DNA from: Luidia sarsii
Lineage: Eukaryota > Echinodermata > Asteroidea > Paxillosida > Luidiidae
Assembly: GCA_949987565.1 (NCBI GenBank)
Contig: OX465113.1
Coordinates: 6,384,551 to 6,448,550, forward strand
Direction of reading: 5' to 3'
Length of the DNA: 64,000 bases
The position numbers were made by a program, and so were the translations under genes. The notes under the pieces were generated by a model, which was not told where the DNA came from, did no database searches, and saw nothing but the letters and a program-made list of their open reading frames with translations. This document shows, one piece after another, positions 47,668 through 59,766 of this stretch (positions are counted from its first letter, which is position 1; every line of letters begins with the position of its first letter).

Positions 47668-48953
47668 TCTATTTATGATCATCAGAATGTTTGCCTGAAA
47701 TTAGAATGCATCCAACATAGTATGGTATAATTCTTATTCAACTAATATGAACTAAGTATTGAATGTGTTATAGTTCTGTTATCTGATGGCCATGGTATAT
47801 TTTTTATTATAAGTTACATGTACTTGCATTTAAGTTTTATGGGTAAAATTTACCAAAGTTAAGAATTTTACCATCTTAAATTCAATGTTGACAGCTTTGA
47901 AAATTGTCTTCACTGGAAGTTAGAATCCAACATGAGATTTTATAAAGGAAATTCTTGTCAGAATACTTCCTGGGTAACTGTAACTGTGATGATTAATTCA
48001 TTGTGCATTTGTAATTCAGGAGAAGCACCTCTCGTAAAACAAAACACATTAACTGGTCATAAAGTAAAGCCACTATCTCAATCTCAACCATCAATTTGGT
48101 GAAATGTTCCTGCTTGTAATTTGTATACACATGCACATTAAAAGGTTTAGTTTTTTGATGGTCAGCATTTTTGATGGTCAGCAGTTCACAATGTCATGGA
48201 CATAAATTCATTGAAATCAAAATAACCTGATTTAGTTAAAGTACTTTGTTTATTTTCCCATGATGGTAATAATACTAGTAGTTATTGTTTGAAAAGGAGG
48301 ACATTTTGGGAAGCAATGGAAATTAAGAAAACCAAGACTCAAATCAAGTGCACAGTATTAAAATCATTTGTTATTTCATGTATTTAATAATGTAATCACA
48401 CAAATAAACATGAGGCAAACAAACAATTTCAATTTTTTTCTCTACAATTTTAGTTATTTGTAATAAAGGGGAAGCATACATCTTTTCAGAAGTGTGTGTT
48501 AGCAACAAGAAGATTAGAATCTTTTTATCACAATATCAGACCCTTGAACTATAGGCTTGGGGCATTGGCAAAACCTACATATTACAGGCATGCATTAGAA
48601 CAATGAAGAAAAAACCAGGATGGCTGTCTGCTTGGTATGTCTGTGAATGTAATAATCTGTAAACGCTGTCAGCCTGTGAGGTATAATTAAAGCCTGTAAT
48701 TTTTTTTTTAGTCAATATGAATACCATGAACTCGATGTATTTTTGTTCCACAGGAAACTCTAACAAGTCTCAAAGGTACTGGTACTAAAATCCACATTGA
48801 TTCAAAGGTCATATCTGTTCTTGTTATTCACGGGAACAAAAATCATTTAATAAAATCCAACTCCAAACTGCAGTCAACAAGTTTTCTCAATACCAATAAT
48901 TGTTTAACTTTCCAAACTCATCACATCAATAAAATACAAGCCTGTTCCTCTTT
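47668..48953. other. Flank repeat and NDUFB7 3' region
   Basis: 47668-47865 matches 15300-15495 in inverse orientation. The remainder, to the NDUFB7 stop, is A/T-rich with no gene recognised and probably contains the NDUFB7 3' untranslated region. Confidence 0.5.
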
Positions 48954-51900
48954 TCAATCATTAAGATTTTCTTTCTCAGCCTGCAATCTCTTCCTCTTTG
49001 CCCGGACAAGAAGCCTCCGCTCTCGTTCATACTCCTTCATCCGCATTACAAAGCTGCCAGTAAAGAAGAAACCATTAGCTTGCTGTGCAACTTCAACAAC
49101 TTAAAACTGCTCAAACAAGTATCTTGTGACCTTTGAAAAGCACATTTAAATTAATGCAGAATGCTGAGGTACACTGATCACTTTCCAGTGTCCACCTCTG
49201 CAATCCAGGTTAAATCCTACACTGGCTAGTGTTTTCAGGCACTGTTTGATTATTATTTACCGGGGGGGGGGGGTAGGTTGATTACTTCATCTTTAAGCAA
49301 ACAAAGGAAAAACTTACTGGGAACTTTGTGTAAAACACCATTTGGGACAAATGGCAAAGAAAACTTTGCGTGCCAGTGCTCTTACCATCCGAGCTATCCA
49401 GCCCTTAGATGGTGGCCTTCCCAAATAGACACTAGTCTTTGCAGGGATGGGGGCATCAGCCAGAAGCATTCAACCATGCCCACATTTATATTCAGATGCT
49501 AACAACTAATTGTTGTAAACCTGGCTACAGCATACTGGGGATCATGCAAAATGGATGCAGCTTTTTGAATTTATGTCAAACAAATAAAGAAAGAAATTAG
49601 TGATTAATTAGATAATTTGTAAACAATTAAAAAAAAATCATATTCAAAGTTTTCAATAATTTAACTGCTGGTAAATAGCATCATTGTTACGACAGATATG
49701 TATCCAACATTGTTTCCAATGGGATTGGAAAATTTAATTACTGTAGATAATTTTTTACTAAGAACATTATAAGAGGAAGTAGGAACTATTGAATAATTGT
49801 ATCTACTGTACATAAATATACTCACTCTTCATATTCACACTGATCATACTCGTGCTTGACGTGCTTGCAGGCAAACACGTTGGGAAAGTTGTCACGTTTA
49901 CATTTTAACATGGCGATGTAGAGATGCGCACAGTAGTCTCTGCGTTCCAGTGGCACTTGGGCCTTGCTCATCTCTTCTTGTGTGGCTATCATTACTAGGA
50001 TGAAAGACAAATAAAGGTACGTAAATAAATGATTGAAGGGCCATTACTCAAATGTCACTGACTGGCAAGATAAATCAACATGATTTAGTTTACACATTTC
50101 TGTTTGATGTTTTCAAAGGAAAGATCGAACATTTGGGTCGAATGTTGCCATGGATAAATAGTGATTTATTGTGCAGGCAACTAGTGAGGAACCTTAGTAC
50201 AGGTACATGGAAATTGGAAGGTAGTGATGTTACTTGAGAGCTCTCTTATCTTAGCCTGTCAATTTTAAATGTTGAAAAATTGGCAAAGAAAACTGACTGG
50301 ACCCGGGACCTCTGGATTAATGTACCAGTGCTCTTCCATGCAATTATGTATGTACACCTAAACTAGCCATAATTACTCCAGGAATATACCATGATCATGT
50401 ACAATGTACTCAAAAGTAAAAACTCACTACTGTGCATCACATCTAGGACTAAAGGTTCATATGGTATGTGTAGCAATATGATTAGCACTTTATGACTTAA
50501 GCAGATTTAACTAAAATTGGGTGGGCTTGCCAGCGTACAAAATAGACATGTACATGTACATAGACATGTACTGGCATGACATGCGACAAACAACCAATGT
50601 GACTGTGAATGAAAATTTCCGGCCTTACTCTTGGCCAAAAGTGTGCTGTGTTATTTAGATGTGATTTTCAAGAGTCAGCACTGATAGTGATTGATATAAA
50701 ACATAAATTTGTAGTCTTTGGGCCAAAACAAAAATTAGTTCTGCTTCCGATTACCAGTACATGCCATTTAAAAACAGGGTAGTAGGCATTAATTGATTTT
50801 TGGGGGTGCACAAACATAACTATGGAGGCATCTGCTGGGCCCAATTTCATGGCTCTGCTTACCGTACGAGTAGTATCGACGCTTTACGGAAGCAAAAATT
50901 CCGTTCTTAGCCAGGCCTGGCTTAGCATAAGTGTATTTCACAGCCAATAATATTCTTGCTTCCATAAGCGCAAAATAAATCTTTGCGTACAAGTCTGCTA
51001 ACTGCCATGTTTTTAGAAATATTTTTTCAGCAAAGTAGGTAAAGCAACACCATAAGTGGTAGAAAACTATACCTCACCCAAACCTGCATCGGTGAAAATA
51101 TTTCTCAGGGTTTTGTCTGAATTCGCAGTTGCTCTTGAAATTTAGGTCGTCGATTTCAACAAACGACTACCATTTTCCCCTGTTGTTGCGTACGCAAAAC
51201 CTACATTAACTTAAGTGCAGAAATTCCATCCTACATGTAGCTCTTTAAGCACCAAATCTATGAAATGAATTCTTTGCTTACACTTATCCCGTAAGCGCAG
51301 AAATCTGCGTTAAGCAGAGCTATGAACTTGGGCCATGATCTGCACCTAGTGAAGGCTAATAAGGGTTGGTAATTATAAAACACCTACTACACTACAGGGC
51401 TCGAATTTCAGAAAAAAATGTACTAGACAACAAGTCTAGTAACTGAAGACTCTTACTGGACCTGAACTATTTTTGCAAGACCTGTTCCATAAATAAGAAC
51501 AAAATATATTTTGCACGCAGTGAAAGGAATACCATGAAAAAAATGATGTTTACTTGATCATGGTGCAAGATCACTAGACTCGGTCCATGGTCTAGTGGAT
51601 ATTTCCAGCACTGCCTACTGTAACACAAGACTACTGTACCAGACACCTGGCACAAGACTACCAAATAATACATACATGTACATACTTCTGGAATACTATG
51701 TTCAGTCATCTTGGGAATGAATTTATGTCGCACCACTGCTAGCTTAGGCAGCACGTGATCAAAATCGTTTAGAATGAATGTAGAATCCATGCATTGAAAG
51801 AATTACATATACTTGTCCATGTACTTTTGATGTACACCTTATAGTGGATGGGTGCTATGGTATGCATCATGCCGTTCTTTATCTACATGTACGTGTATGT

Positions 51901-54900
51901 ATACGTTTAAACTTTAAAGGTCAACTGAAGTGCAAAAATTAGAAAATCCTCATTTGGCATTAAATATGTTCATTGGTACATTGTAATTCCAGATCAAACA
52001 TAAATTTTGTGTTTCAGGCTTATTAGAAGCCTTTTCTAATTAATTAAAATTATGCTCGTAGTTATTGAGGGCGCTGTTCTTTACGTCACCGGATGAACGC
52101 AGAATTTTTGTTCTCTCCCCGCGAAAGCTGTATGTCGGAGAGGTTCCCTAACGCGTTCAGCAGATAATGCACGTTTTTTTTAGCGTGGCACGTCTTTTTC
52201 TCGGCGAGAAAAACCTGACAATTTTGTTGGCCGAGACGTCTTTCGACAAGCTTTTTCTTCGGAATCAGATGAATTCTAAGTCGATAACAAGGATAGAAAT
52301 TCTGAAAATAGTTTTCCTATGGCCACAGACAGGAACACGTTGCCAAACCATACACGTATAAGCCCGAATGGTCTCCGTGAAAAAAAGCTTCGAAATGGAC
52401 ACTGCACTGCACGATTTGACGGGTCGGATTATTTCGATCGTGTCAGCGTGATTTTTGACGTCAAAATGCGGCTTATTCTAGGATCGTCAGGGAATAAATG
52501 CATGTTTATTCCACTGCTGCAATCTTCAACAACGAATCTGGCTGGGGTGTCAACGGGTTTGTCGATATTTACTCCCGAAATTGGTTCTCTTGAAAAACGT
52601 GCACTGACTGTTGGTATACACGAACGTACAATACAATAGTTCCCCGACAAGAGTAATGGACCGTGTCTTCATCCGCTGACGTCACCAAGGACGTCCTCCA
52701 CGGGGGCGTGGCTGCTCCCCTTCCAAACTTAAATAATTTTTTTAAACTCTTTCCCATAGTTTAAAATTCGGAAAAAATGCATGGATGTATTTTACTGACA
52801 CCATAGTATTATTTGAAATAGTAAAAACGAATTCCAAAATGCATTGCAGTTGACCTTTAAACACATTTATGGTTTTTTTCATCATTGTTTCCTGGGTGGT
52901 TTTAGGGTGGCAGCCTAAAAATAGGGTTGGTCGGGTAACCGGAAGCAGAACTATTATTTTTGTTGGCCTAATTTATTACTAATACATGTACTAGTACTTA
53001 AGTAGTCCGATATCAAACTTAGTACCATCTTTGATAAACTGAACCGGTATACGCCCATCGATGATGTTCTGACAGGTAGGCCGGGTGCGCAGTGGGTCTG
53101 TATGAATGTGTGCGCACTAAGCGCATGCATGCGTTCAGCCCCGCGACTGTTTCCTGTAGACTGAATTTTCAGGACTTGTGCTGCTTTCGTGTAAATTTGA
53201 AGTTCTGTGGTGCCCAACAAACTTACATCCCACCGTATCGTCGCACGAATTGTGCTGGGTCCATCGGTTGGGCACGAGTCCCGAAAATTAGATGCTGCTT
53301 TGTGCTGTTTAGGAAACAGTCGCAGGGCTCACACGTGCATGCATGTGCACACACTCACACAGACTCACTGCACACCCAGACCTGTCAGAACGTCATCAAT
53401 TTGCATATATACCGGTATATAGGCCTACAGATTCAGTTTAAAATAAAAGATGGCCACCTCCTTTTGGCTCATCGAATAGGAGAGACATCTTCTCAATCAA
53501 CTGAGGGAAAATTTCCCCTTTTTTCCAAAACATGAGTAAAACCCTCTGATGGTAAAACAATGACCAAAATTAGAATCTGTGATTCTCACTGAAACCAAAA
53601 CCATGGTGGGCACGTGGGACGGTTTCATGTAGTCCGAGTAACTTGGACCTTACAAGTCACCCCTTTTCAAATTTTGGAGGGATCGGGAGACTGTCAGGTC
53701 CAAGGAAGATAGTACAGTATGCGAAATGCTTGAACTACAACTTTTTAAAATCTTTTGATTATCCCCCGACTGAAATCTCCAGAATTACCTGAAAACTTTG
53801 TGCTGTTCAGGAAACAGTCACAGGTAGTCCCACTTACTGGGCCGCTAGGAGCTCCCCTTAAATGAGTTTTGAGATTATCTGTCGCACTAGCGACAGATAA
53901 TCTCAATCTCCTAGCGGCCCAGTAAGTGGGACTAAGTCACAGGCTACATACTCATACAGACCCACTGTGCACCTGGACATGTCAAAACGTCATTGATTTG
54001 CGTGTACCGGTTGCGTGTTCAGTTTGAAATCAAAGATGGCTGGCTCATTTTGGCTCATTGGACGGAAGAGACATCTTCTCGATCAACTGGGGGAAATTTC
54101 TCCTTTTTTCCCTACAGTCGCCCCACCCCTCCAAAATTTCAAAAAGGGTTGTAAGGTCCAAGGTCCAAGTTACTCAGACTACATCGTAATTGTAGGTTTC
54201 ACGTGTGTTTTCGGGGTAAATCTGGGGATTTCGCTCAGGGGAAGTCGAAAAATTGTAGTTTTGTCAGGACCCTACACTACAGCACAGACAGTACAGTCAC
54301 CGGACCTCGCCCTCCAAAATTTCAAAAAGGGTGACTATTAGTATTAATATTCGGTCCCATGCTCGGACTAGCCTAGGGCAGGCTATGCCTATGGCTAAGT
54401 TTGAGGCGCTTCATCATTCATGTACAACTATAAAAAAGTATAAATTAAAATAAGATCATTAAAGCACTCACAGCCCTCATGGCCTAGTTTGAGTAACTTG
54501 GACCCGACAAGTCACCCCTTTTTTATCGAAATTTGAAAGGTCGGGTTTTTTCAAATCAAAGATGGCCGCCTTGTTTTTGTTCGTCGCACGGGAAAAACAC
54601 CTTCTCGATCAACTGAGGGGAATTTTTTCCTTTTTTCCAAAACGTGAGTAAAGCAAATAACCAGTATTATTTTGAATCCAAAAATGGGCACGTACGACGT
54701 TGATACGGGTGTTTTCGGCTGTAAATCTGGGGATTTGGGTCGGGTAGTCGGAAACATTTTGGTGGTATGAAGATTAAAGGATTGGGACTACTGCCACTGC
54801 CACTACTGCGAGTACTGGAGTACTGTGGTTTCCTTGGACTGTACGGCTACAGTCGCCCGACCCTCCAAAATCAAAATTCAATTTAAAAAAAAGGGTGACT

Positions 54901-55598
54901 TGTCGGGTCCAAGTTACTTGGACTAGTACTAGTACTAGTAGTACTAGTAGTACTACTACTACTACTAGTACTAGTAGTAGTAGTACTAGTACTCAGTAGT
55001 AGTAGTACTAGTAGTAGTAATACTATAATAGACTATAGTACTAGTAGTAGTACCACTAGGCACTAGTACTACAAGTACTAGTACTAGTAGTAGTAGTACT
55101 ACTAGTACTACTAAGTACTAGTACTAGTAGTAGTACTAGACTACTACTAGTCAGTAGTAGTAGTACTAGACTACTACTAGTAGTAGTACTAGTACTTATT
55201 AGTAAGTACTACTATAAAAATAAAAGTCTATAGACCTAGTATTATATTAGTAGTAAAGTAATGTAGTTATTTGAACTTTGAACTAGTTAAAGTACTTTTC
55301 TTCAAAATGAATGTCAGACCCGTACTGTAGACGAAAATCTGCGGCAATGTCGAAAATACACGGCAAACCATCAATCAAAATCAACACTTTGTGAATCTTT
55401 TTTTTTAAGATTGTACATGTACATTGTGTACATAACATGTCAATACAGACTAATTTACAGAACTTCAGAAGCCGCCTAGAGTTTACCTCTCTCTTGCCTG
55501 CCGTTTGAGAAGCCATACAGAGGATCAAACGTCGGCGTTTTCAACAAATCCGGCGTCGTATCCTTATTGCTTACATATGAAGACCACATGTGTCCCAT
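48954..55598 (-). CDS. NDUFB7: NADH dehydrogenase 1 beta subcomplex subunit 7
   Basis: Accessory subunit of mitochondrial complex I, on the intermembrane-space side. Exons on the minus strand: 55487-55598 (ATG at 55598), 49826-49994 and 48954-49053 (TGA at 48954). Phases join exactly to 126 residues. The protein starts MGHMWSSYVS, then TPTFDPLYGF. It carries the twin CX9C cysteines that form its disulfides: CAHLYIAMLKC and CKHVKHEYDQC. It ends with the basic helix VMRMKEYERERRLL. The length is close to the vertebrate protein (137). Splice sites are canonical (GTAAAC, GTGAGT; CCTAG, GGCAG). The first intron is 5.5 kb and holds several mobile elements. It shares a short upstream gap with the ORF at 55713. 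Confidence 0.96.
49290..49560 (-). repeat. tRNA-derived SINE copy (family S), antisense
   Basis: Antisense to the family: GAGCTATCCAGCCCTTAGAT (A-box side), AAGCATTCAACCATG, TTGTTGTAAACCTGGCTACA and ATGCAAAATGGATGCAGCTT. It lies in the last NDUFB7 intron beside a G-run (49262-49272). A small further piece lies at 50275-50345. Confidence 0.75.
50837..51334. mobile_element. 498-bp terminal-inverted-repeat element
   Basis: GGGCCCAATTTCATGGCTCT at the left, and the right end reverse-complemented reads GGCCCAAGTTCATAGCTCTG. Both continue GCTTA. Inside are repeated GCTTACGG / CCGTAAGCGCAGAAAT(C)TGCG subterminal pieces in both orientations. No coding sequence. Flank duplication is not clear. Confidence 0.72.
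51335..51917. other. NDUFB7 first-intron sequence
   Basis: No gene or repeat recognised. The minus-strand ORF at 51467-51790 (107 codons) has no recognisable domain. Confidence 0.45.
51918..52856. mobile_element. TTAA-flanked transposon, 939 bp
   Basis: Perfect 10-bp inverted ends AGGTCAACTG / CAGTTGACCT with TTAA on both sides (51914-51917 and 52857-52860). The 106-codon ORF at 52319-52639 (+) and the opposing minus ORFs may be chance, and I recognise no transposase. The TTAA target suggests piggyBac or Kolobok type. Confidence 0.85.
53080..53620. repeat. Family E repeat, copy 1, with internal inverted arms
   Basis: The segment 53085-53165 (GCAGTGGGTCTGTATGAATG ... GCGACTGTTTCCTG) is an imperfect inverse of 53310-53390 (GGAAACAGTCGCAGGGCTCA ... 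CACTGCACACCCAGACC). The downstream part (AAAGATGGCCACCTCC, GAGAGACATCTTCTC, TTTTTTCCAAAACATGAG) recurs at 53945-54110 and 54545-54660. No coding sequence. Confidence 0.68.
53630..54181. mobile_element. Family G element, long copy containing family E
   Basis: It starts TAGTCCGAGTAACTTGGACC and ends GGTCCAAGTTACTCAGACTA, with CCTTACAAGTCACCCC inside the left arm. The interior is a family E copy plus the hairpin at 53825-53934. Confidence 0.75.
53825..53934. mobile_element. 110-bp double-hairpin MITE with 9-bp target duplication
   Basis: Outer arms of 27 bp are perfectly inverted (TAGTCCCACTTACTGGGCCG... and its complement). Inside them a 16-bp perfect inverted repeat TGAGATTATCTGTCGC surrounds ACTA. 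Flanked by AGTCACAGG at 53816-53824 and 53935-53943. The related copy at about 53310 reads GAAACAGTCGCAGGGCTCAC without the element. A 9-bp duplication is characteristic of Mutator-like elements. Confidence 0.9.
54485..54925. mobile_element. Family G element, 441-bp copy
   Basis: TAGTTTGAGTAACTTGGACC with CGACAAGTCACCCC at the left. The right arm reads GGGTGACTTGTCGGGTCCAA then GTTACTTGGACTA. The interior carries a family E piece (AAAGATGGCCGCCTTG) and a second inverted motif GTCGCCCGACCCTCCAAAAT. Confidence 0.78.
54926..55215. repeat. TAG/CTA microsatellite
   Basis: About 290 bp of ACTAGTAGTAGTACTAG-type array next to a family G element, the same association as at 26-34 kb. Confidence 0.9.
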
Positions 55599-55712
55599 CT
55601 TGCTTGGGACTCGGCAACTTATTTGAGAAGGGGTTCACTTCTTGGTTTACAATTACAATTTTCATGTACATGTACTCTGCTTAGGCTGACCACGATCGCG
55701 ACGCCGCTGCAG
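55599..55712. promoter_or_regulatory. Putative bidirectional promoter, NDUFB7 and divergent ORF
   Basis: Only 114 bp separate the NDUFB7 start codon (minus) from an ATG on the plus strand. No TATA box is evident. Head-to-head genes with short gaps commonly share promoters, but transcription here is inferred only. Confidence 0.4.
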
Positions 55713-55892
55713 ATGTGGGGTCAGTCCGCTCACTCCGCTGATCAATTTCTACGGTCATACATGGAGCGGAGATACTTAGGGAATAATATAACAGAAGGTT
55801 ATGAAGGACAACCACCTAATCAACCACGCACGTTCGATAGGATCCATAAGAAATACTGGTTCCCTGCACGGACGTACGTATATTCCCTGTAG
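55713..55892 (+). CDS. Possible first exon of an unrecognised gene
   Basis: The frame from ATG 55713 reads MWGQSAHSADQFLRSYMERR, then YLGNNITEGYEGQPPNQPR and TFDRIHKKYWFP before TAG at 55890. A donor-like GTACGT at 55874 would end the exon at 55873. The composition looks like real protein (balanced, no repeats) and it lies divergent to NDUFB7. I cannot name the family and could not place a second exon. Confidence 0.4.
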   Translation: MWGQSAHSADQFLRSYMERRYLGNNITEGYEGQPPNQPRTFDRIHKKYWFPARTYVYSL

Positions 55893-56564
55893 CTTGTTAC
55901 CATTGGTCTCATAAAGACTGGATAGGACACTGCGCTATGGTTAGAGTTCACTCGCTTGGTCGTGGATGATTTGGCCTACCTTGTACAAGTTAATAATTAT
56001 GAGCTTTTATTTTTATATCAATAATTCACGGTGCTTTTAACATTGCCTAGAAAGGAGCATGAAGCGCTCACACGTATTATTTAATAGAAAATCTTGAATA
56101 ATTGTTGAGCCTATAACTATAAGTAATAAAGTATAACTATATCTCTGCATAGATATCAATTAGCCCATGGCATCCTTGCCTATTTGAATCGGCCACGGCT
56201 ACATTGGTTTGTTGGTGTTTATCTTAACTTTTCTGAGCAACTTCATGAATAAAAAAACAAAAAGCTGCCGGAGGAACATTTTTTAAATCATTCCATGCTT
56301 GCACAATTTATTGAAAATTGACAGAAAGCAATGCAGATTTATTTCTTGTAAAATGTTTGCACATGGTTAAGCCTATAAGGCTAGTCTGTGTGTGCACCCG
56401 TGATACCATGAACACAAAAGTATCCAAGGTATCCAAGAGGTACTTTCCACCTACCAAATCAATAGCCATTATCACTGTAATAAGTGGCGGGATAGGCTTT
56501 CTGCGCGCGTACCCCGAGTGCGCGCGCGTAGCCTGGTGCGCGCGTACTTTGAGTTCTATAATAT

Positions 56565-56700
56565 AAACGTTTGATCGTCACCAAAGATCTTACAGCGCCG
56601 CTAGCGGCGCAAGATGGAGAACTCGATCATAACGCTATGCAGACGTGTGAAATCCGTGTGCGTGCCGCCGGCCGCGCCGCCATTCTGGCAAGCTAGTTAT
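56565..56700 (+). repeat. GC-rich short repeat with AGCGCCGCT palindrome, copy 1
   Basis: TTGATCGTCACC, AGCGCCGCTAGCGGCGCAAG, ATGGAGAAC and GCCGCCATTCTGGCAAGCT. An inverse copy lies at 60093-60212. Both contain AAGATGG and GCCATTCT, resembling YY1-type sites. Confidence 0.65.
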
Positions 56701-56784
56701 GCAATTAAATGTCCCGGATGTTAATGTAAACAACAAACATGGTTGGCGCATGATTGCCACGACTGGAGTTTTCGTCGAGTTTTT

Positions 56785-57610
56785 ATTAGCTTTTCCGCCG
56801 CTTCCAGGGAAGCGGAAAAGCTATATCTTTTGTTCTGATTTTTGTTTTTCTTCTTCACCCCAAAAGCCCATAGACAATGCACAGGGGGTTTGTAAGCACG
56901 ACTTTGGTCATTGAACAGACTTGGATTTTTTTCAAACGTGGCAAATGCATAAAGCCCATGCTGAAATTGATCCTAAACACCATGATATCATCCTGACGTC
57001 ATCACGTGTCACGTGACATTGCTTAATTTAAAGGGGCAAATTTCAAAATCCATTAAAAGCAAAAGTACAAGTTCGTTTGGTTTCAACTTTGCACTGTATC
57101 TAAGTTGGGATAAGGTGTATCCAAAAATTGCCATCAATTGACCGTGACGTCATCTCATGAATATTTATGAGGTCATGAACTTTTCAGATTTTCACACTGA
57201 AATGAGCATATTTCGCCAACGGAGCGAGATTTTTTTCATTTTTTCTTTCATATCTATTGGGGACATGGTTTAGAAACACCTTCCGGAGCCAAAATGTCGT
57301 TACGCAATCATGACGTCATCAAAACGTGTGATATTAAAACACATATGAGGCATTGGCCGATTATCTCAAAATTTGGTATGTAGTTAGCTATCGTGCTAGA
57401 CATTCCAAATCTAAAGTTTGGAACCAAAGGACCATTGTTTATAATTATTATGAATTTTTGAATGCCACACTCAAGTCCCATAGGCTTTGTGCACAAAATA
57501 TGTACATGCGTTTTGGAGTAGGAATGGGGCTATTCTATGACTTGTTAAAAACAGAAGCGGAAAAGCTCTATGCTCTGTTTCACAACAGACATATTTCTCG
57601 TTCTTTTCAC
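56785..57610 (-). repeat. Repeat family A, copy 3
   Basis: It starts TAGCTTTTCCGCCGC with the hairpin partner GCGGAAAAGCTA. It shares AATATTTATGAGGTCATGAA and most of its body with 37200-37985, and ends GAAGCGGAAAAGCTCTATGC near 57570. The 135-codon ORF across it (57353-57760) is not a gene. Confidence 0.75.
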
Positions 57611-59222
57611 TGTGGTGAGCTAGTTGTGCAAAAGTATGTGCACGGTACATGGGAACTTTCTCAAACATTTGTCTTAATATATTTATGTATAACGTTAAAT
57701 CATTATCACGAGACCAGTTTGTACAGTGGTTGCAAAATGGTATCTAAAGATGATCAATGAGGCGAAATCAAGTCAATATCGTGTCATTTCTTTCTATTTC
57801 ATGATTAACTGTCTGTAGCTATAACAGCTGAGATTTCAGGTAGCACAAAGCATGTTGATATTGATATAACATCGGCAGCCGTTCACTTATTTGTTGTCCC
57901 ACACATTATTTTTTGTGTTCTTAATCTTTATTTGTTAACATAATCCAACAACAAAAATATGGCATTTACAGGAAAAGGATAATATTCAATAAAAAAAAAA
58001 AAAATACATACATTATACAAATTTATATACATATTATATCAATTTGAATAAATTCATGTACGTATATAAAATTATACATATAATTTATAATATTTAGGTA
58101 CATAAATTTATATACAGATTGAGTATAAATACAAGGGTTGTTAACGGTTTGAGATAACACACTGCATTTACTAGCATTCAGATGCATTATGCAGTCTTCC
58201 GGTGATTGTTGTGGCCCTATTGCATAGCTTTTGAAAATATGCTCGTTGAAAGTTATATATGTATGATCAATTCTTGTGTACTTTATCCCGAGAAATTATT
58301 GAACACACTTTCTGCTGTCAGCAGTGAAAAGGGAATAAGTATCAAAATTGTTACAACTTACATGTATACTAGCAGAATGTTTGATTAATTTTGCCCTAGG
58401 CCTATTATCCCTTTACATACTTTTAACCATGTCAGCTCCTTCAGGTTATTCTCTTTATTGCAGCAACTAAATAGTGTTGCGCAACCATAGGGTATGCCCT
58501 TTGACTTTTGTCCTTTTGGGGAATTTTTAATAATATTTTCAAAGTTGTTGGGACAACACCTCCAAATGTCAACGTCATGGGGAGTAATATGATTTACAGA
58601 TTATAGAAGAAATTGGACCCCACAGAATAGTTCTGACCCTTCCAATGTTGAGAGTATATAGCTAGCCTACGGTAGGGAATGAAAACATACTTTTTTTGCT
58701 AATGAGCCCATGACCAAACCAAAATCTTATCTCAGATGTCTGGCCTAAAGCACTATCATGCCGCAAAGCACTTATTTAATTGGCCAAGGGACCTCAATAA
58801 ACCTCAATTTCAAAATGCCAGCAGCAAAATCTAGGTAAACAGTTAGTAGAACAAATCCGAATATTTATTCGGAACAATCTGGTGTGGGATTTTTTTCTTC
58901 GGGTTTTTGTTTTTTGTATTCATTTAGTTTTGAAACTGGTTTTCAGTTATTGTTGGTTTTTTGGTTAATTCCTGACTCGCCAAGCGATAAAACAAACAAA
59001 AAATGCTATTGTAGGCTTGCATTATTTTGTTCCTTCGTTCGAGCATTGAAGCTAGTAATAATACATTGATTTACTTGATTTCAATAGTACAGTGTGTAAG
59101 AGTTGGATGTTTGCTGTTTTCTTTTTGTGTTAATCTGAATTCCTTCAATAATTCACAATTAGTGGGAGAAAAAAATTCTCTGATTATTTTGATTACTCAG
59201 TATTTGTTTTGTTTATACATGT
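57611..59222. other. Gene-free A/T-rich stretch
   Basis: It includes a TATA/ATAT-rich block at 57950-58130 and many short ORFs without domains. Nothing else is recognised. Confidence 0.5.
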
Positions 59223-59335
59223 GTGAGAAAGGTCCAGCTAGGATTGAAACGTCAGGCCCACTAAACTTTTAGATTTGCATTTTGGTAATTTTAGTCAGTA
59301 AGCAGTTTGCAACATTTTGTGCGTGTATTATTTGT
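59223..59335 (+). mobile_element. PLE 3' terminus, truncated copy
   Basis: TGAGAAAGGTCCAGCTAGGA, GAAACGTCAGGCCCACTAAA and the tail TTTGGTAATTTTAGTCAGTA. Everything upstream is missing. No clear flank duplication. Confidence 0.8.
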
Positions 59336-59425
59336 ATTTCTCTGTTTGTTCACATTTAATTATTAAAGAGATAAGGTTATTTCTGCCTCCTTGTTTGTAT
59401 TTATGGCAGAGGTGTTTCTGTCTCT

Positions 59426-59620
59426 TTAAGGACCGCCTTGGTTGCCCGATGGGTGTGAGGGGTTTTGGAATGGCCTGGTAGGGATGACATTCCACTCAAG
59501 CTTCTTCGCCTCCTGTTGAGGAAAGTTCCTTCCCTTAAAAATGTTCAGCACTGACTGCAGAGAGCCGGTATAGTTACTGAACGCACATAGCAAGGGGTTT
59601 TTCCCAGGAGATACTGGTAC
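59426..59620 (-). CDS. Probable terminal exon of an unrecognised gene
   Basis: The acceptor GACCATTTCAG on the minus strand ends at 59621, and the exon runs 65 codons to TAA. It reads VPVSPGKNPLLCAFSNYTGS, then LQSVLNIFKGRNFPQQEAKK and LEWNVIPTRPFQNPSHPS. The composition is protein-like. A candidate upstream piece lies at about 60455-60505 (GFLELTRSQDYLNKVTNFQG), but the link is unproven. I do not recognise the family. Confidence 0.4.
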   Translation of the reverse strand, partial: VPVSPGKNPLLCAFSNYTGSLQSVLNIFKGRNFPQQEAKKLEWNVIPTRPFQNPSHPSGNQGGP

Positions 59621-59766
59621 CTGAAATGGTCCAAGAAAAAAAAGGCCTATCAATTTCCAATAAATTAATCAAATGTTTGAATCGCACACCTGGTAGGACA
59701 GAGTACGGTACTCTGTAGTGTATGAGGGCGAGAAATGCTGTTGAAAATTACAGTAATTACAAAAAT

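Noticed and set aside
57353..57760. 135-codon plus-strand ORF
   Set aside because: Most of it lies within repeat family A and is not open in the other copies.
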